From: Candidatus Zixiibacteriota bacterium
GTDB taxonomy: Bacteria; SM23-81; DAOVCL01
Assembly: GCA_030670005.1 (NCBI GenBank)
Contig: DAOVCL010000139.1
Coordinates: forward strand, 1-5,387
Reading direction: 5' to 3'
DNA length: 5,387 nucleotides
Part shown: piece after piece, positions 1-4,807 of the stretch
Numbering within the stretch: position 1 is the stretch's first letter
Layout: the number at the start of each line of letters is the position of its first letter
Position numbers and translations under genes: made by a program
Notes under the pieces: model-generated
Databases searched by the model: none
The model's input: only the letters and a program-made list of their open reading frames with translations
What the model was told of the DNA's origin: nothing

Positions 1-42
1 TGAAGATCTAACCCCAACCCCTAACCTTATTTTTTGTGTGCT

Positions 43-267
43 TCATATCGACGTCTCCCTTTGAAGGAATTCCTTTGTTTGTTTAAGCTTCGAATTACAG
101 TAGAGAATCTCACCTGTGTAATAATCAAGTATTGCATAATCCTCACCGCATTCATCACAGTGGTAATAAACCGTGCTCCTGTCCTCAAATTGCTCATCCT
201 TATCTACAATAATTACTTCCCAAGATTCAATAGGACAATTACAACGCTTGAATCCTGTTTTCATCAT
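43..267 (-). CDS. Small putative zinc-ribbon protein, function unknown
   Basis: The 74-residue product is not recognised as a named family. It has a CxC pair near the N-terminus (CNC, residues 9-11) and a CxxC pair (CDEC, residues 38-41, followed by GED). This spacing suggests a one-zinc ribbon, loosely like YgiT/MqsA-type zinc-finger domains, although those normally carry two CxxC pairs. No signal peptide or membrane segment is seen, and the protein is acidic and rich in Tyr, Asp and Glu. I chose the start at 267 because AAGGGAG (282-276) lies 8 nt upstream, a strong ribosome-binding site. A second ATG follows directly at 264. An in-frame ATG at 303 would add 12 residues but has only a weak AAGG close by. 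The gene follows the GGGPS gene by 55 nt on the same strand and is visibly more AT-rich than its neighbours, so it may be a later arrival. The existence of the gene is fairly well supported; its function is not. Confidence 0.6.
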   Translation of the reverse strand: MMKTGFKRCNCPIESWEVIIVDKDEQFEDRSTVYYHCDECGEDYAILDYYTGEILYCNSKLKQTKEFLQRETSI

Positions 268-275
268 CTCGTTTT

Positions 276-282
276 CTCCCTT
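276..282 (-). promoter_or_regulatory. Ribosome-binding site deciding the small gene's start
   Basis: On the minus strand AAGGGAG ends 8 nt before tandem ATG codons (267-265 and 264-262). It favours these over the upstream in-frame ATG at 303, whose own leader holds only AAGG four bases away. Confidence 0.5.
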
Positions 283-322
283 TTCTATTGCTTCTGTTCT
301 CATCTTGCCTTATGGTCAATGT

Positions 323-1123
323 TTAATTAGTAGGTCGGCCACGTTCTTTAGAAATTGGCAATTTAGCTATTCTTTTCTCCCCAGCCTGGTGGACGGCCTG
401 GGAGAAGACCTCTATCTTCTCCTGGCCTCCGGTCTCCTCGAAGGTATTTCCTACCACGATGAAGTCTGCCCCGGCCTCTACCTTTTGGGCCGCCTCCTCG
501 GGGGTCCTTATCCCCCCTCCCACGATGAGGGGGAGGTCTACATAACCTCTGACTTCCTCTATTATCCTCTCTGAGACTGAGCTTTTCGCTCCGCTTCCTG
601 CCTCCAAATAGAGCATCTTCATCCCCAGATACTGGGCGGCCAGGGCGTGGGCCTTGGCGATATCAGGCCTCTCCTGAGGAAGGGGCTGGGTGTTGCTCAT
701 AAATTGAACCGATGTTGGCCCTCCGGAGTCAACTATCATATAGCCGGTGGATATGGGCTCTAACCCATACTCCCTGATCAGCGGGGCAGCCTTCACCTGC
801 TCCCCGATCAAGAGGTCTGGATTTCGCCCCGAAATCAGGCTTAAATAGAGGATGGCATCTGCATAGCGGGAGACCTGATTGGCATTGCCGGGGAAGATGA
901 TCACCGGCAGGGAGACCCTACCCTTTATTAGCTTAAGCGCCTCCTCAAATCTGGAGGAGAGGAGGAGGCTGCTCCCCACAAGGAGAGCATCTACATCGGA
1001 TTTCTCACACTGAAGGGCAAGATCCAGGATCTTCTCCCCTGGAGTCCTGTCCGGATCGAGGAGCGCCCATAATCCGGCCCCCCTCTGTTTTCTGGCATCC
1101 AGAAGCCTCTGGAAGACAGACAT
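323..1123 (-). CDS. Geranylgeranylglyceryl-phosphate synthase family (GGGPS/PcrB) prenyltransferase
   Basis: This 266-residue TIM-barrel prenyltransferase would join a polyprenyl diphosphate to sn-glycerol-1-phosphate through an ether bond, which is the first committed step of archaeal-type lipids. Visible motifs are LLDPD (residues 21-25, the acidic Mg/diphosphate site), IIFPGN (75-80), LSLISGRNP (94-102), STGYMIVDSGG (125-135), MSNTQPLP (142-149), YLEAGSGA (172-179), the phosphate-binding loop GGGIRTPEEA (202-211) and VVGNTFE (223-229). The SLISGRNP and SNT-PLP blocks resemble the group that includes Bacteroidetes and some archaeal enzymes more than the shorter Bacillus PcrB, which makes heptaprenylglyceryl phosphate. 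This is a comparison from memory. Chain length is therefore uncertain (C20 or C35). A basic tail of about 18 residues follows the barrel. The ATG shares its A with the alaS TGA (TGATG junction), and GAGGG (1137-1133) lies 9 nt upstream, so translation is probably coupled to alaS. No glycerol-1-phosphate dehydrogenase or further lipid gene is in view. Confidence 0.92.
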   Translation of the reverse strand: MSVFQRLLDARKQRGAGLWALLDPDRTPGEKILDLALQCEKSDVDALLVGSSLLLSSRFEEALKLIKGRVSLPVIIFPGNANQVSRYADAILYLSLISGRNPDLLIGEQVKAAPLIREYGLEPISTGYMIVDSGGPTSVQFMSNTQPLPQERPDIAKAHALAAQYLGMKMLYLEAGSGAKSSVSERIIEEVRGYVDLPLIVGGGIRTPEEAAQKVEAGADFIVVGNTFEETGGQEKIEVFSQAVHQAGEKRIAKLPISKERGRPTN

Positions 1124-3687
1124 CAGAGATAACCCTCTAAGATAGACGGAAGACCTTCCAGTACCTCGTCCAGTTTTTTGACATCACCCCCACCAGCCTG
1201 AGCCAAATGGGGACTCCCCCCACCCCTTCCTCCCATTAGCGTCGCTACTTTGCCGATCAATTCCCCTGCCTTAAACCCCCTTTCGGAGACGAGGTCCCTG
1301 GTCACCAGAAGCAGCAGAGCGGGTTTATCCCCTAAGACTGTCCCCAATAGCCCCACCCCTGACCCCAACTCCCCCCTCAGGGCGTCCCCCATCTGGAGGA
1401 GTTCCTCCCGACTCCCCACCTCTACTTTTTCCCGGACCACCTTTATTCCGTTCATTACCGTGGCCCTCTTTACCATCCCCTCCACAAGCTGGCAGTAGGA
1501 GAGGCACCTCAGCCTCTGGGCCTCCTTTTCCAGGGCTGCCCTCTCCTGGAGAAGCCTTCTTATTCTCTCCTCCAGATCGGCCGGCTCCGATTTGAGAAGC
1601 TGGGAAAGCCTCCCTAAAAGCTCTCCCTCCTCCATAGCCAACCTGCAGGCCTTCTCTCCCACCCTGGCCTCTATCCTCCTTACCCCGGCAGCTATCCCCT
1701 CTTCCTTATCCAGCCTGAAATACCCTATCCGGGCGGTGCTCTGCAGGTGGGTCCCTCCACAGAGCTCCAGGCTTAAATCCCCAATCCTCACCACCCTCAC
1801 CTTCTCCCCATACTTCTCCCCAAAAAGGGCAATTGCCCCTTGGGCTTTGGCCTCCTGCAATGGGGAAAGGTAAGTATCTACCTTTAGATCCTCCCTGATC
1901 TTCTCATTTATCAGTGATTCGACGGCCTGGATCTCCTCTGGATTTAAGCCCTTAAAATGGGTGAAGTCAAACCTCAGCCTGTCTGGCTCCACTAAGGAGC
2001 CCGACTGATGGATGTGTTCACCCAAAACCCTCCTTAAAGCAGCCTGCAAAAGATGGGTGGCGGTGTGGCTTCGTTCCATCCCTTTTCTCCGACTTTCGTC
2101 AACCTGGGCGATCACCTCCATCCCCTCTCTGGGCTGACCTACTACCAGCCTACCCAGGTGGATGGTTGCTTCATCCCTCCTGATCGTATTATCCACCCGG
2201 ATCTTTAAGCCAGGGGCGGAGATCTCCCCCCTGTCCCCAACCTGTCCCCCTTGTTCAGCATAAAATGGGGTCCGGTCCAAAGCAAGCTCAAGGGATTCTC
2301 CATCCCTCTTTAACCAAACTATCTTCCCCTCTGCTTGCAAGGTGTTATATCCCAAAAACTTAGTTGTCGGTATCTTCCCAAGGGAGACCTGCATCCCCAA
2401 ACCAAATTTGGCTGCCTTCCTCGCCTTATCCCTCTGAGCCTCCATCAAGGAGCTAAATCCCTCTAAATCCACCTCCAAGCCCTCATCCTTAGCCATCACC
2501 TGAATGAGGTCCAAGGGGAAGCCATAGGTGTCATAAAGCTTGAAGGCATCCTGGCCACTGACCATCTTTCCCCCCTGGCCTTTAACCCTCTGGGCCACCC
2601 GGGAGAAAAGCTCCATCCCCAGATCCAAGGTCTCCCCAAACCTCTCCTCCTCCGCCTTTATCACTAAGGCGATATGCTCCCTCTTAGCCACAAGCTCCGA
2701 ATATACCCCACCCATCAAATCAACCACCGGGCTGGAGAGCTTATAGAGAAAAGGTTCCCTCAGGCCCAGAAGCCTACCATATCTGGCCGCCCGGCGCAAT
2801 ATCCTCCTGATCACATAGCCCCTCCCCTCATTGGAAAGGATAACCCCCTCGGCGATGGAAAAGGAGAGGGCCCTGATATGATCTGAGATCACCCTCTGGG
2901 AGTAGAGATCCCCATCAGGGGAGATCTCCCTAAGCCAATCCATCAAAGGGTGAAAAAGGTCTGTCTCATAGTTTGATCCCACTCCCTGGGTTACCGCTGC
3001 TACCCTCTCCAGTCCCATACCGGTGTCCACGCTCTTGAAGGGAAGGGGAGAAAGCTTTCCCGATTCCTCCCTGCTGAACTGGATAAAGACCAGATTCCAG
3101 ATCTCGGAAAAACGACCGCTATCCGGATTGAATCCCTCACCAGTCTCTGGCTTAAAGTCGTAATAGATCTCAGAGCAGGGGCCACAGGGACCTAGCTCCC
3201 CCATCATCCAGAAGTTCTCCTTCTTCCCCAGCCTGGCTATCCTCTCCTCTGGAATGTCTATCACCTCTCTCCAGATCCGATAGGACTCCTCATCATCCTG
3301 GTAGACGGATACCCAGAGCCTCTGGGGAGGGAGGCCGAGGATGCGGGTAGAGTAGTCCCAGGCATAACCTATGGCCTCTTCCTTGTAGTAGTCCCCAAAT
3401 GACCAGTTTCCCAGCATCTCAAAGAAGGTGTGATGGAAGCCATCCCCTCCCACCTCCTCTAAGTCGTTGTGTTTACCGCTGGCGCGCAGGCACTTCTGAC
3501 AGGAGGCTGCCCTCTTAAATACTCTCTCCTCCTTCCCCAACAGGATCCCCTTGAACTGGTTCATCCCGGCATTGGCAAAAAGTAGGGTAGGGTCATCCTG
3601 GGGAATGAGAGGGGAGCTTTCTACTATCCTGTGTCCCCTCTGACGGAAATACTGCAGAAAGCTCTCCCTTATCTCCTCAGATCTCAT
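1123..3687 (-). CDS. alaS: Alanine--tRNA ligase (AlaRS), full length
   Basis: The enzyme attaches alanine to tRNA-Ala in the cytoplasm and hydrolyses mischarged Ser/Gly-tRNA. At 854 residues it is close to the usual length of about 870-880. Domains in order: the class II catalytic core with KHNDLEEVG (72-80), HHTFFEMLGNWSFGDY (85-100), GPCGPCSEIYYD (166-177) and motif 3 GMGLERV (223-229); a tRNA-recognition region (about 260-460); the editing domain with the zinc/catalytic set HTATH (541-545) and CGGTH (643-647); a coiled-coil-like linker (about 700-730); and a C-Ala/DHHA1 domain with the glycine-rich GGRGGGSPHLAQAGGG (819-834). All key residues are present and no frameshift is seen. The ATG at 3687 is preceded by AAGGGGG (3702-3696) at an 8-nt spacing, a strong ribosome-binding site that lies in a potential hairpin. 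alaS follows recX after 358 nt of repeat-rich DNA and overlaps the downstream GGGPS gene by one base. No T-box leader (no GGUGGUACCGCG-like sequence) is visible. Confidence 0.98.
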   Translation of the reverse strand: MRSEEIRESFLQYFRQRGHRIVESSPLIPQDDPTLLFANAGMNQFKGILLGKEERVFKRAASCQKCLRASGKHNDLEEVGGDGFHHTFFEMLGNWSFGDYYKEEAIGYAWDYSTRILGLPPQRLWVSVYQDDEESYRIWREVIDIPEERIARLGKKENFWMMGELGPCGPCSEIYYDFKPETGEGFNPDSGRFSEIWNLVFIQFSREESGKLSPLPFKSVDTGMGLERVAAVTQGVGSNYETDLFHPLMDWLREISPDGDLYSQRVISDHIRALSFSIAEGVILSNEGRGYVIRRILRRAARYGRLLGLREPFLYKLSSPVVDLMGGVYSELVAKREHIALVIKAEEERFGETLDLGMELFSRVAQRVKGQGGKMVSGQDAFKLYDTYGFPLDLIQVMAKDEGLEVDLEGFSSLMEAQRDKARKAAKFGLGMQVSLGKIPTTKFLGYNTLQAEGKIVWLKRDGESLELALDRTPFYAEQGGQVGDRGEISAPGLKIRVDNTIRRDEATIHLGRLVVGQPREGMEVIAQVDESRRKGMERSHTATHLLQAALRRVLGEHIHQSGSLVEPDRLRFDFTHFKGLNPEEIQAVESLINEKIREDLKVDTYLSPLQEAKAQGAIALFGEKYGEKVRVVRIGDLSLELCGGTHLQSTARIGYFRLDKEEGIAAGVRRIEARVGEKACRLAMEEGELLGRLSQLLKSEPADLEERIRRLLQERAALEKEAQRLRCLSYCQLVEGMVKRATVMNGIKVVREKVEVGSREELLQMGDALRGELGSGVGLLGTVLGDKPALLLLVTRDLVSERGFKAGELIGKVATLMGGRGGGSPHLAQAGGGDVKKLDEVLEGLPSILEGYL
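1133..1137 (-). promoter_or_regulatory. Ribosome-binding site for the GGGPS gene inside alaS
   Basis: GAGGG on the minus strand lies 9 nt before the ATG at 1123 and within the last codons of alaS. With the TGATG stop/start junction it supports translational coupling of the two genes. Confidence 0.5.
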
Positions 3688-3704
3688 GAACTTAGCCCCC
3701 TTCG
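3686..3704. repeat. Direct repeat copy 1 (alaS start region)
   Basis: These 19 bp read ATGAACTTAGCCCCCTTCG on the plus strand. On the minus strand they contain the alaS ribosome-binding site and the first two bases of its ATG. The sequence matches 3993-4011 at 18 of 19 positions (a C/T difference in the C-run). Confidence 0.8.
3696..3702 (-). promoter_or_regulatory. alaS ribosome-binding site inside a hairpin
   Basis: AAGGGGG on the minus strand ends 8 nt before the alaS ATG. Its G-run can pair with CCCC at 3710-3707 in the same message: four G-C pairs, a bulged G, then a C-G pair closing a CGAA loop. Some masking of the ribosome-binding site is therefore possible. The site is part of a 19-bp sequence repeated at 3993-4011. 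Confidence 0.6.
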
Positions 3705-3716
3705 GCGGGGTTTTTT
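3696..3716 (+). terminator. Terminator-like hairpin with T-run, plus-strand reading
   Basis: Read on the plus strand, CCCC (3696-3699) pairs with GGGG (3707-3710). A cUUCGg tetraloop (3700-3705) sits inside, C3706 is bulged, and six T follow (3711-3716). This has the form of a small Rho-independent terminator for transcription opposite to alaS. The stem is short, and no plus-strand gene feeds it, so its use is doubtful. The T-run also begins the ACAGGAT repeat arm. Confidence 0.3.
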
Positions 3717-3765
3717 GACAGGATGACAGGATCTACAGGATTTTTATTCATCCTGTCCATCCCGT
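3711..3765. repeat. ACAGGAT repeat arm, left, self-complementary
   Basis: T6 is followed by ACAGGAT at 3718-3724, 3726-3732 and 3735-3741, then the inverse ATCCTGT at 3750-3756 and ATCCCGT at 3759-3765. The arm can fold on itself: 3735-3741 pairs with 3750-3756 over an 8-nt loop, and 3726-3732 pairs with 3759-3765 with one mismatch. Segment 3711-3741 is also an inverted copy of 3945-3977. ACAGGAT-type intergenic repeats of this style occur in many environmental bacterial genomes, as I recall. Confidence 0.75.
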
Positions 3766-3778
3766 ATTTGAACTGTGG

Positions 3779-3798
3779 GAGAGGTCTCCAGACCTTTC
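3779..3798. repeat. Short palindrome
   Basis: AGGTCT and AGACCT (3782-3787 and 3790-3795) are complementary around CC. The stem extends outward by three pairs on the plus strand (one of them G-T). It is one of several closely spaced hairpins in the recX-alaS spacer, and no U-run follows on either strand. Confidence 0.5.
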
Positions 3799-3800
3799 AA

Positions 3801-3830
3801 GTGCTGTCAGGAGGTAACTCCTGACAGCAC
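3801..3830. repeat. Perfect 13-bp inverted repeat with 4-nt loop
   Basis: GTGCTGTCAGGAG (3801-3813) and its exact complement (3818-3830) flank GTAA. A 13-bp stem with no mismatch is a strong RNA hairpin on either strand. Read plus, it is followed by ACTTTT only, and read minus by TTGAAAG, so it is a poor intrinsic terminator. An interspersed palindromic repeat or an RNA-processing/stability element is more likely. Confidence 0.8.
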
Positions 3831-3944
3831 ACTTTTGATGACATCAGGCTTGCCCGAGGCTCCGCCCAGGGGAGAGGGCTCCCACCCACTAACTCGCTTA
3901 GATGTAACATTCACAAGGAGGGCATTGGTGGAGGAGTTTTATTT

Positions 3945-3977
3945 ACCCTGATCATCCTGTCAATCCTGTCTAAAAAA
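3945..3977. repeat. ACAGGAT repeat arm, right, inverted
   Basis: Read on the minus strand: T6, A, GACAGGAT, T, GACAGGAT, then GATCAGGGT. It aligns with 3711-3741 with two one-base gaps and divergence confined mainly to the last nine bases. The two arms together form inverted ends of a segment of about 267 bp. Confidence 0.75.
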
Positions 3978-3992
3978 GGAATTTCCTATGCT

Positions 3993-4011
3993 ATGAACTT
4001 AGCTCCCTTCG
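3993..4011. repeat. Direct repeat copy 2 (decayed duplicate of alaS start region)
   Basis: This 18-of-19 match to 3686-3704 lies 307 bp upstream of alaS. On the minus strand it keeps the ribosome-binding-like GAAGGGAG, but the position of the start codon reads ATA, so it starts no gene. The two copies bracket the inverted ACAGGAT arms. Confidence 0.8.
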
Positions 4012-4025
4012 ATCGCTCTGAAAGC

Positions 4026-4045
4026 GGGTCGGATAAATCCGACCC
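4026..4045. repeat. 9-bp palindrome just after the recX stop
   Basis: GGGTCGGAT (4026-4034) and ATCCGACCC (4037-4045) are exact complements around AA; the real RNA loop would be four bases or more. It starts one base beyond the recX TAG on the minus strand. It could end or stabilise the recX message, but no U-run follows, so an intrinsic terminator is not well supported. Confidence 0.7.
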
Positions 4046-4696
4046 CTACATTTCGGAATTTCTGAGAAATTCCGAAATATTTAAAAACTCCTCCATACAC
4101 TCCTGGGCCGTCTGGGAGGAAAATCCCCTCCGCAAAAGGAGGCCCCAAACCCTCGTTTTTAGCTTCTGCGGCTCCAACCCTCTGAACCGAGCAATCCTCT
4201 TCCTTAAAAGCTCTCTGGCCACCTCCAACTCTTGAGGGTAGAGCTCATCTATGGCCTCCTCTATTAACTCCACATCCACCCCCTTTTGCCTCAACTCCCT
4301 GTGTAAAAGCCTCTTTCCCCCTGGTCGGTGGGCCAATCGTTCGGCAATCCAGGAACGGGCAAAGGCCCGATCATCCAAAAGCTTCAGCCCCTTCAGATCC
4401 TCTATCACTGCTGCAATTGTCTCAGCAGGCATCCCCTTGCCCTTTAACTTATCGGCTATCTCTTTGACCGTCCTTGGCCGATAGCTCAAATATCTGAAGG
4501 CGATCTCCCTGGCTTTCTCCCTCTGGTCAAGGGAGACCAGCCTCTCTACCTCCACATCGGAGACCTCATCCCCTACTCTCAGGCCAGCTTGAAGCAAAGC
4601 TCCCTGGCTCAGGGAGAAGGAGTAGCTCCCATCAAGCCAGATCGAGCGACGGGCCCTGTTCCTCTTCTGAGGTTCTATCCTGGTGATCCTTCCCAA
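4046..4696 (-). CDS. recX: Regulatory protein RecX
   Basis: RecX binds RecA filaments and limits or modulates recombination. The product is 216 residues, within the family range. It is a helical three-helix-repeat protein with family-typical blocks: ITRIEPQKRN at the N-terminus, REIAFRYLSYRPRT (about 63-76), LKLLDDRAFARSWI (about 104-117) and KRLLHRELRQKGV (about 128-140). I chose the TTG at 4696 because it gives MGRITRIEPQ, which matches the usual RecX N-terminus. The frame stays open to another TTG at 4744, but the extra 16 residues are encoded by repeat-like DNA and that TTG has no ribosome-binding site. The 4696 start has only CAGG nine bases upstream plus an adjacent GGG, so it is also not strong. 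The last ten or so residues come from a palindrome and are probably not part of the conserved fold. recX lies downstream of recA in the same direction, as in many bacteria. Confidence 0.9.
   Translation of the reverse strand: MGRITRIEPQKRNRARRSIWLDGSYSFSLSQGALLQAGLRVGDEVSDVEVERLVSLDQREKAREIAFRYLSYRPRTVKEIADKLKGKGMPAETIAAVIEDLKGLKLLDDRAFARSWIAERLAHRPGGKRLLHRELRQKGVDVELIEEAIDELYPQELEVARELLRKRIARFRGLEPQKLKTRVWGLLLRRGFSSQTAQECMEEFLNISEFLRNSEM
4050..4078. repeat. recX: 14-bp perfect palindrome forming the recX 3' end
   Basis: Bases 4050-4063 and 4065-4078 are exact complements around G4064. The palindrome lies inside the reading frame and supplies about the last ten RecX residues (ISEFLRNSEM). 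With the hairpin at 4026-4045 it makes two stems within 53 bp, straddling the stop codon. Confidence 0.8.
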
Positions 4697-4707
4697 CCCT
4701 TTTAGCC

Positions 4708-4805
4708 TGAATAATTCGTATGCCACAAAGGCACTAAGCCCCAATGGGTTAGTAAAATTTAGATCAAAACAAGTGCCTTCGGGGCTAAAATTTATGAATA
4801 ATTCG
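4708..4805. repeat. Direct-repeat-bounded element between recA and recX
   Basis: TGAATAATTCG occurs at 4708-4718 and again at 4795-4805, 87 bp apart. Its core GAATAATTC is itself a palindrome except for the centre base. Between the copies, AAGGCAC (4728-4734) complements GTGCCTT (4773-4779) and AGCCCC (4737-4742) complements GGGGCT (4781-4786). The order is crossed rather than nested. TAAAATTTA is also repeated (4753-4761 and 4786-4794). This looks like a small miniature-transposon-like or interspersed element. It begins 2 nt after the recA stop and ends just before recX. Confidence 0.65.
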
Positions 4806-4807
4806 GG

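Larger units (their letters stand above)
3688..4045. other. Gene-free recX-alaS spacer packed with repeats
   Basis: I see no coding region here on either strand. From recX to alaS the minus strand holds a 9-bp hairpin (4045-4026), a copy of the alaS start region (4011-3993), a short AGGAA/TTCCT palindrome next to a T6 run, one ACAGGAT arm (3977-3945), a GC-rich stretch with a GGGAG/CTCCC mini-hairpin (3883-3870), a perfect 13-bp hairpin (3830-3801), another palindrome (3798-3779) and the second ACAGGAT arm (3765-3711). The GC-rich middle (about 3850-3900) matches no riboswitch, tRNA or small RNA that I can recognise. No convincing -35/-10 promoter for alaS stands out, so its promoter may lie upstream of recA or may simply be too weak to see. 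Confidence 0.7.

Noticed and set aside
304..322. Promoter for the small gene (TTGACC between the two genes)
   Set aside because: No -10-like hexamer lies at suitable spacing on the minus strand.
34..574. Plus-strand open frames opposite the small gene and the GGGPS gene
   Set aside because: They are antisense to better supported genes, have no recognisable domains and no clear ribosome-binding sites.
1250..3185. Several 60-90 residue open frames within alaS on both strands
   Set aside because: All are shadows of the intact alaS frame; their proline/serine-rich or low-complexity translations are typical of out-of-frame reading.
3711..3765. CRISPR-like array from the ACAGGAT repeats
   Set aside because: Units are 7-8 bp with 1-2 bp gaps and appear in both orientations; there are no spacers of CRISPR size and no cas genes.
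3780..3930. Possible riboswitch, T-box or small RNA in the GC-rich part of the recX-alaS spacer
   Set aside because: No T-box, SAM, cobalamin, c-di-GMP or other consensus core was found; the structure present is explained by palindromic repeats.
3993..4484. Plus-strand open frames over recX and the spacer
   Set aside because: They lie antisense to recX; no motifs, and one starts inside a repeat copy.
4697..4744. N-terminal 16-codon extension of RecX from TTG 4744
   Set aside because: No ribosome-binding site precedes it, the codons lie in repeat-like DNA, and the family N-terminus (GRITRIE) begins at TTG 4696. Kept only as an alternative.
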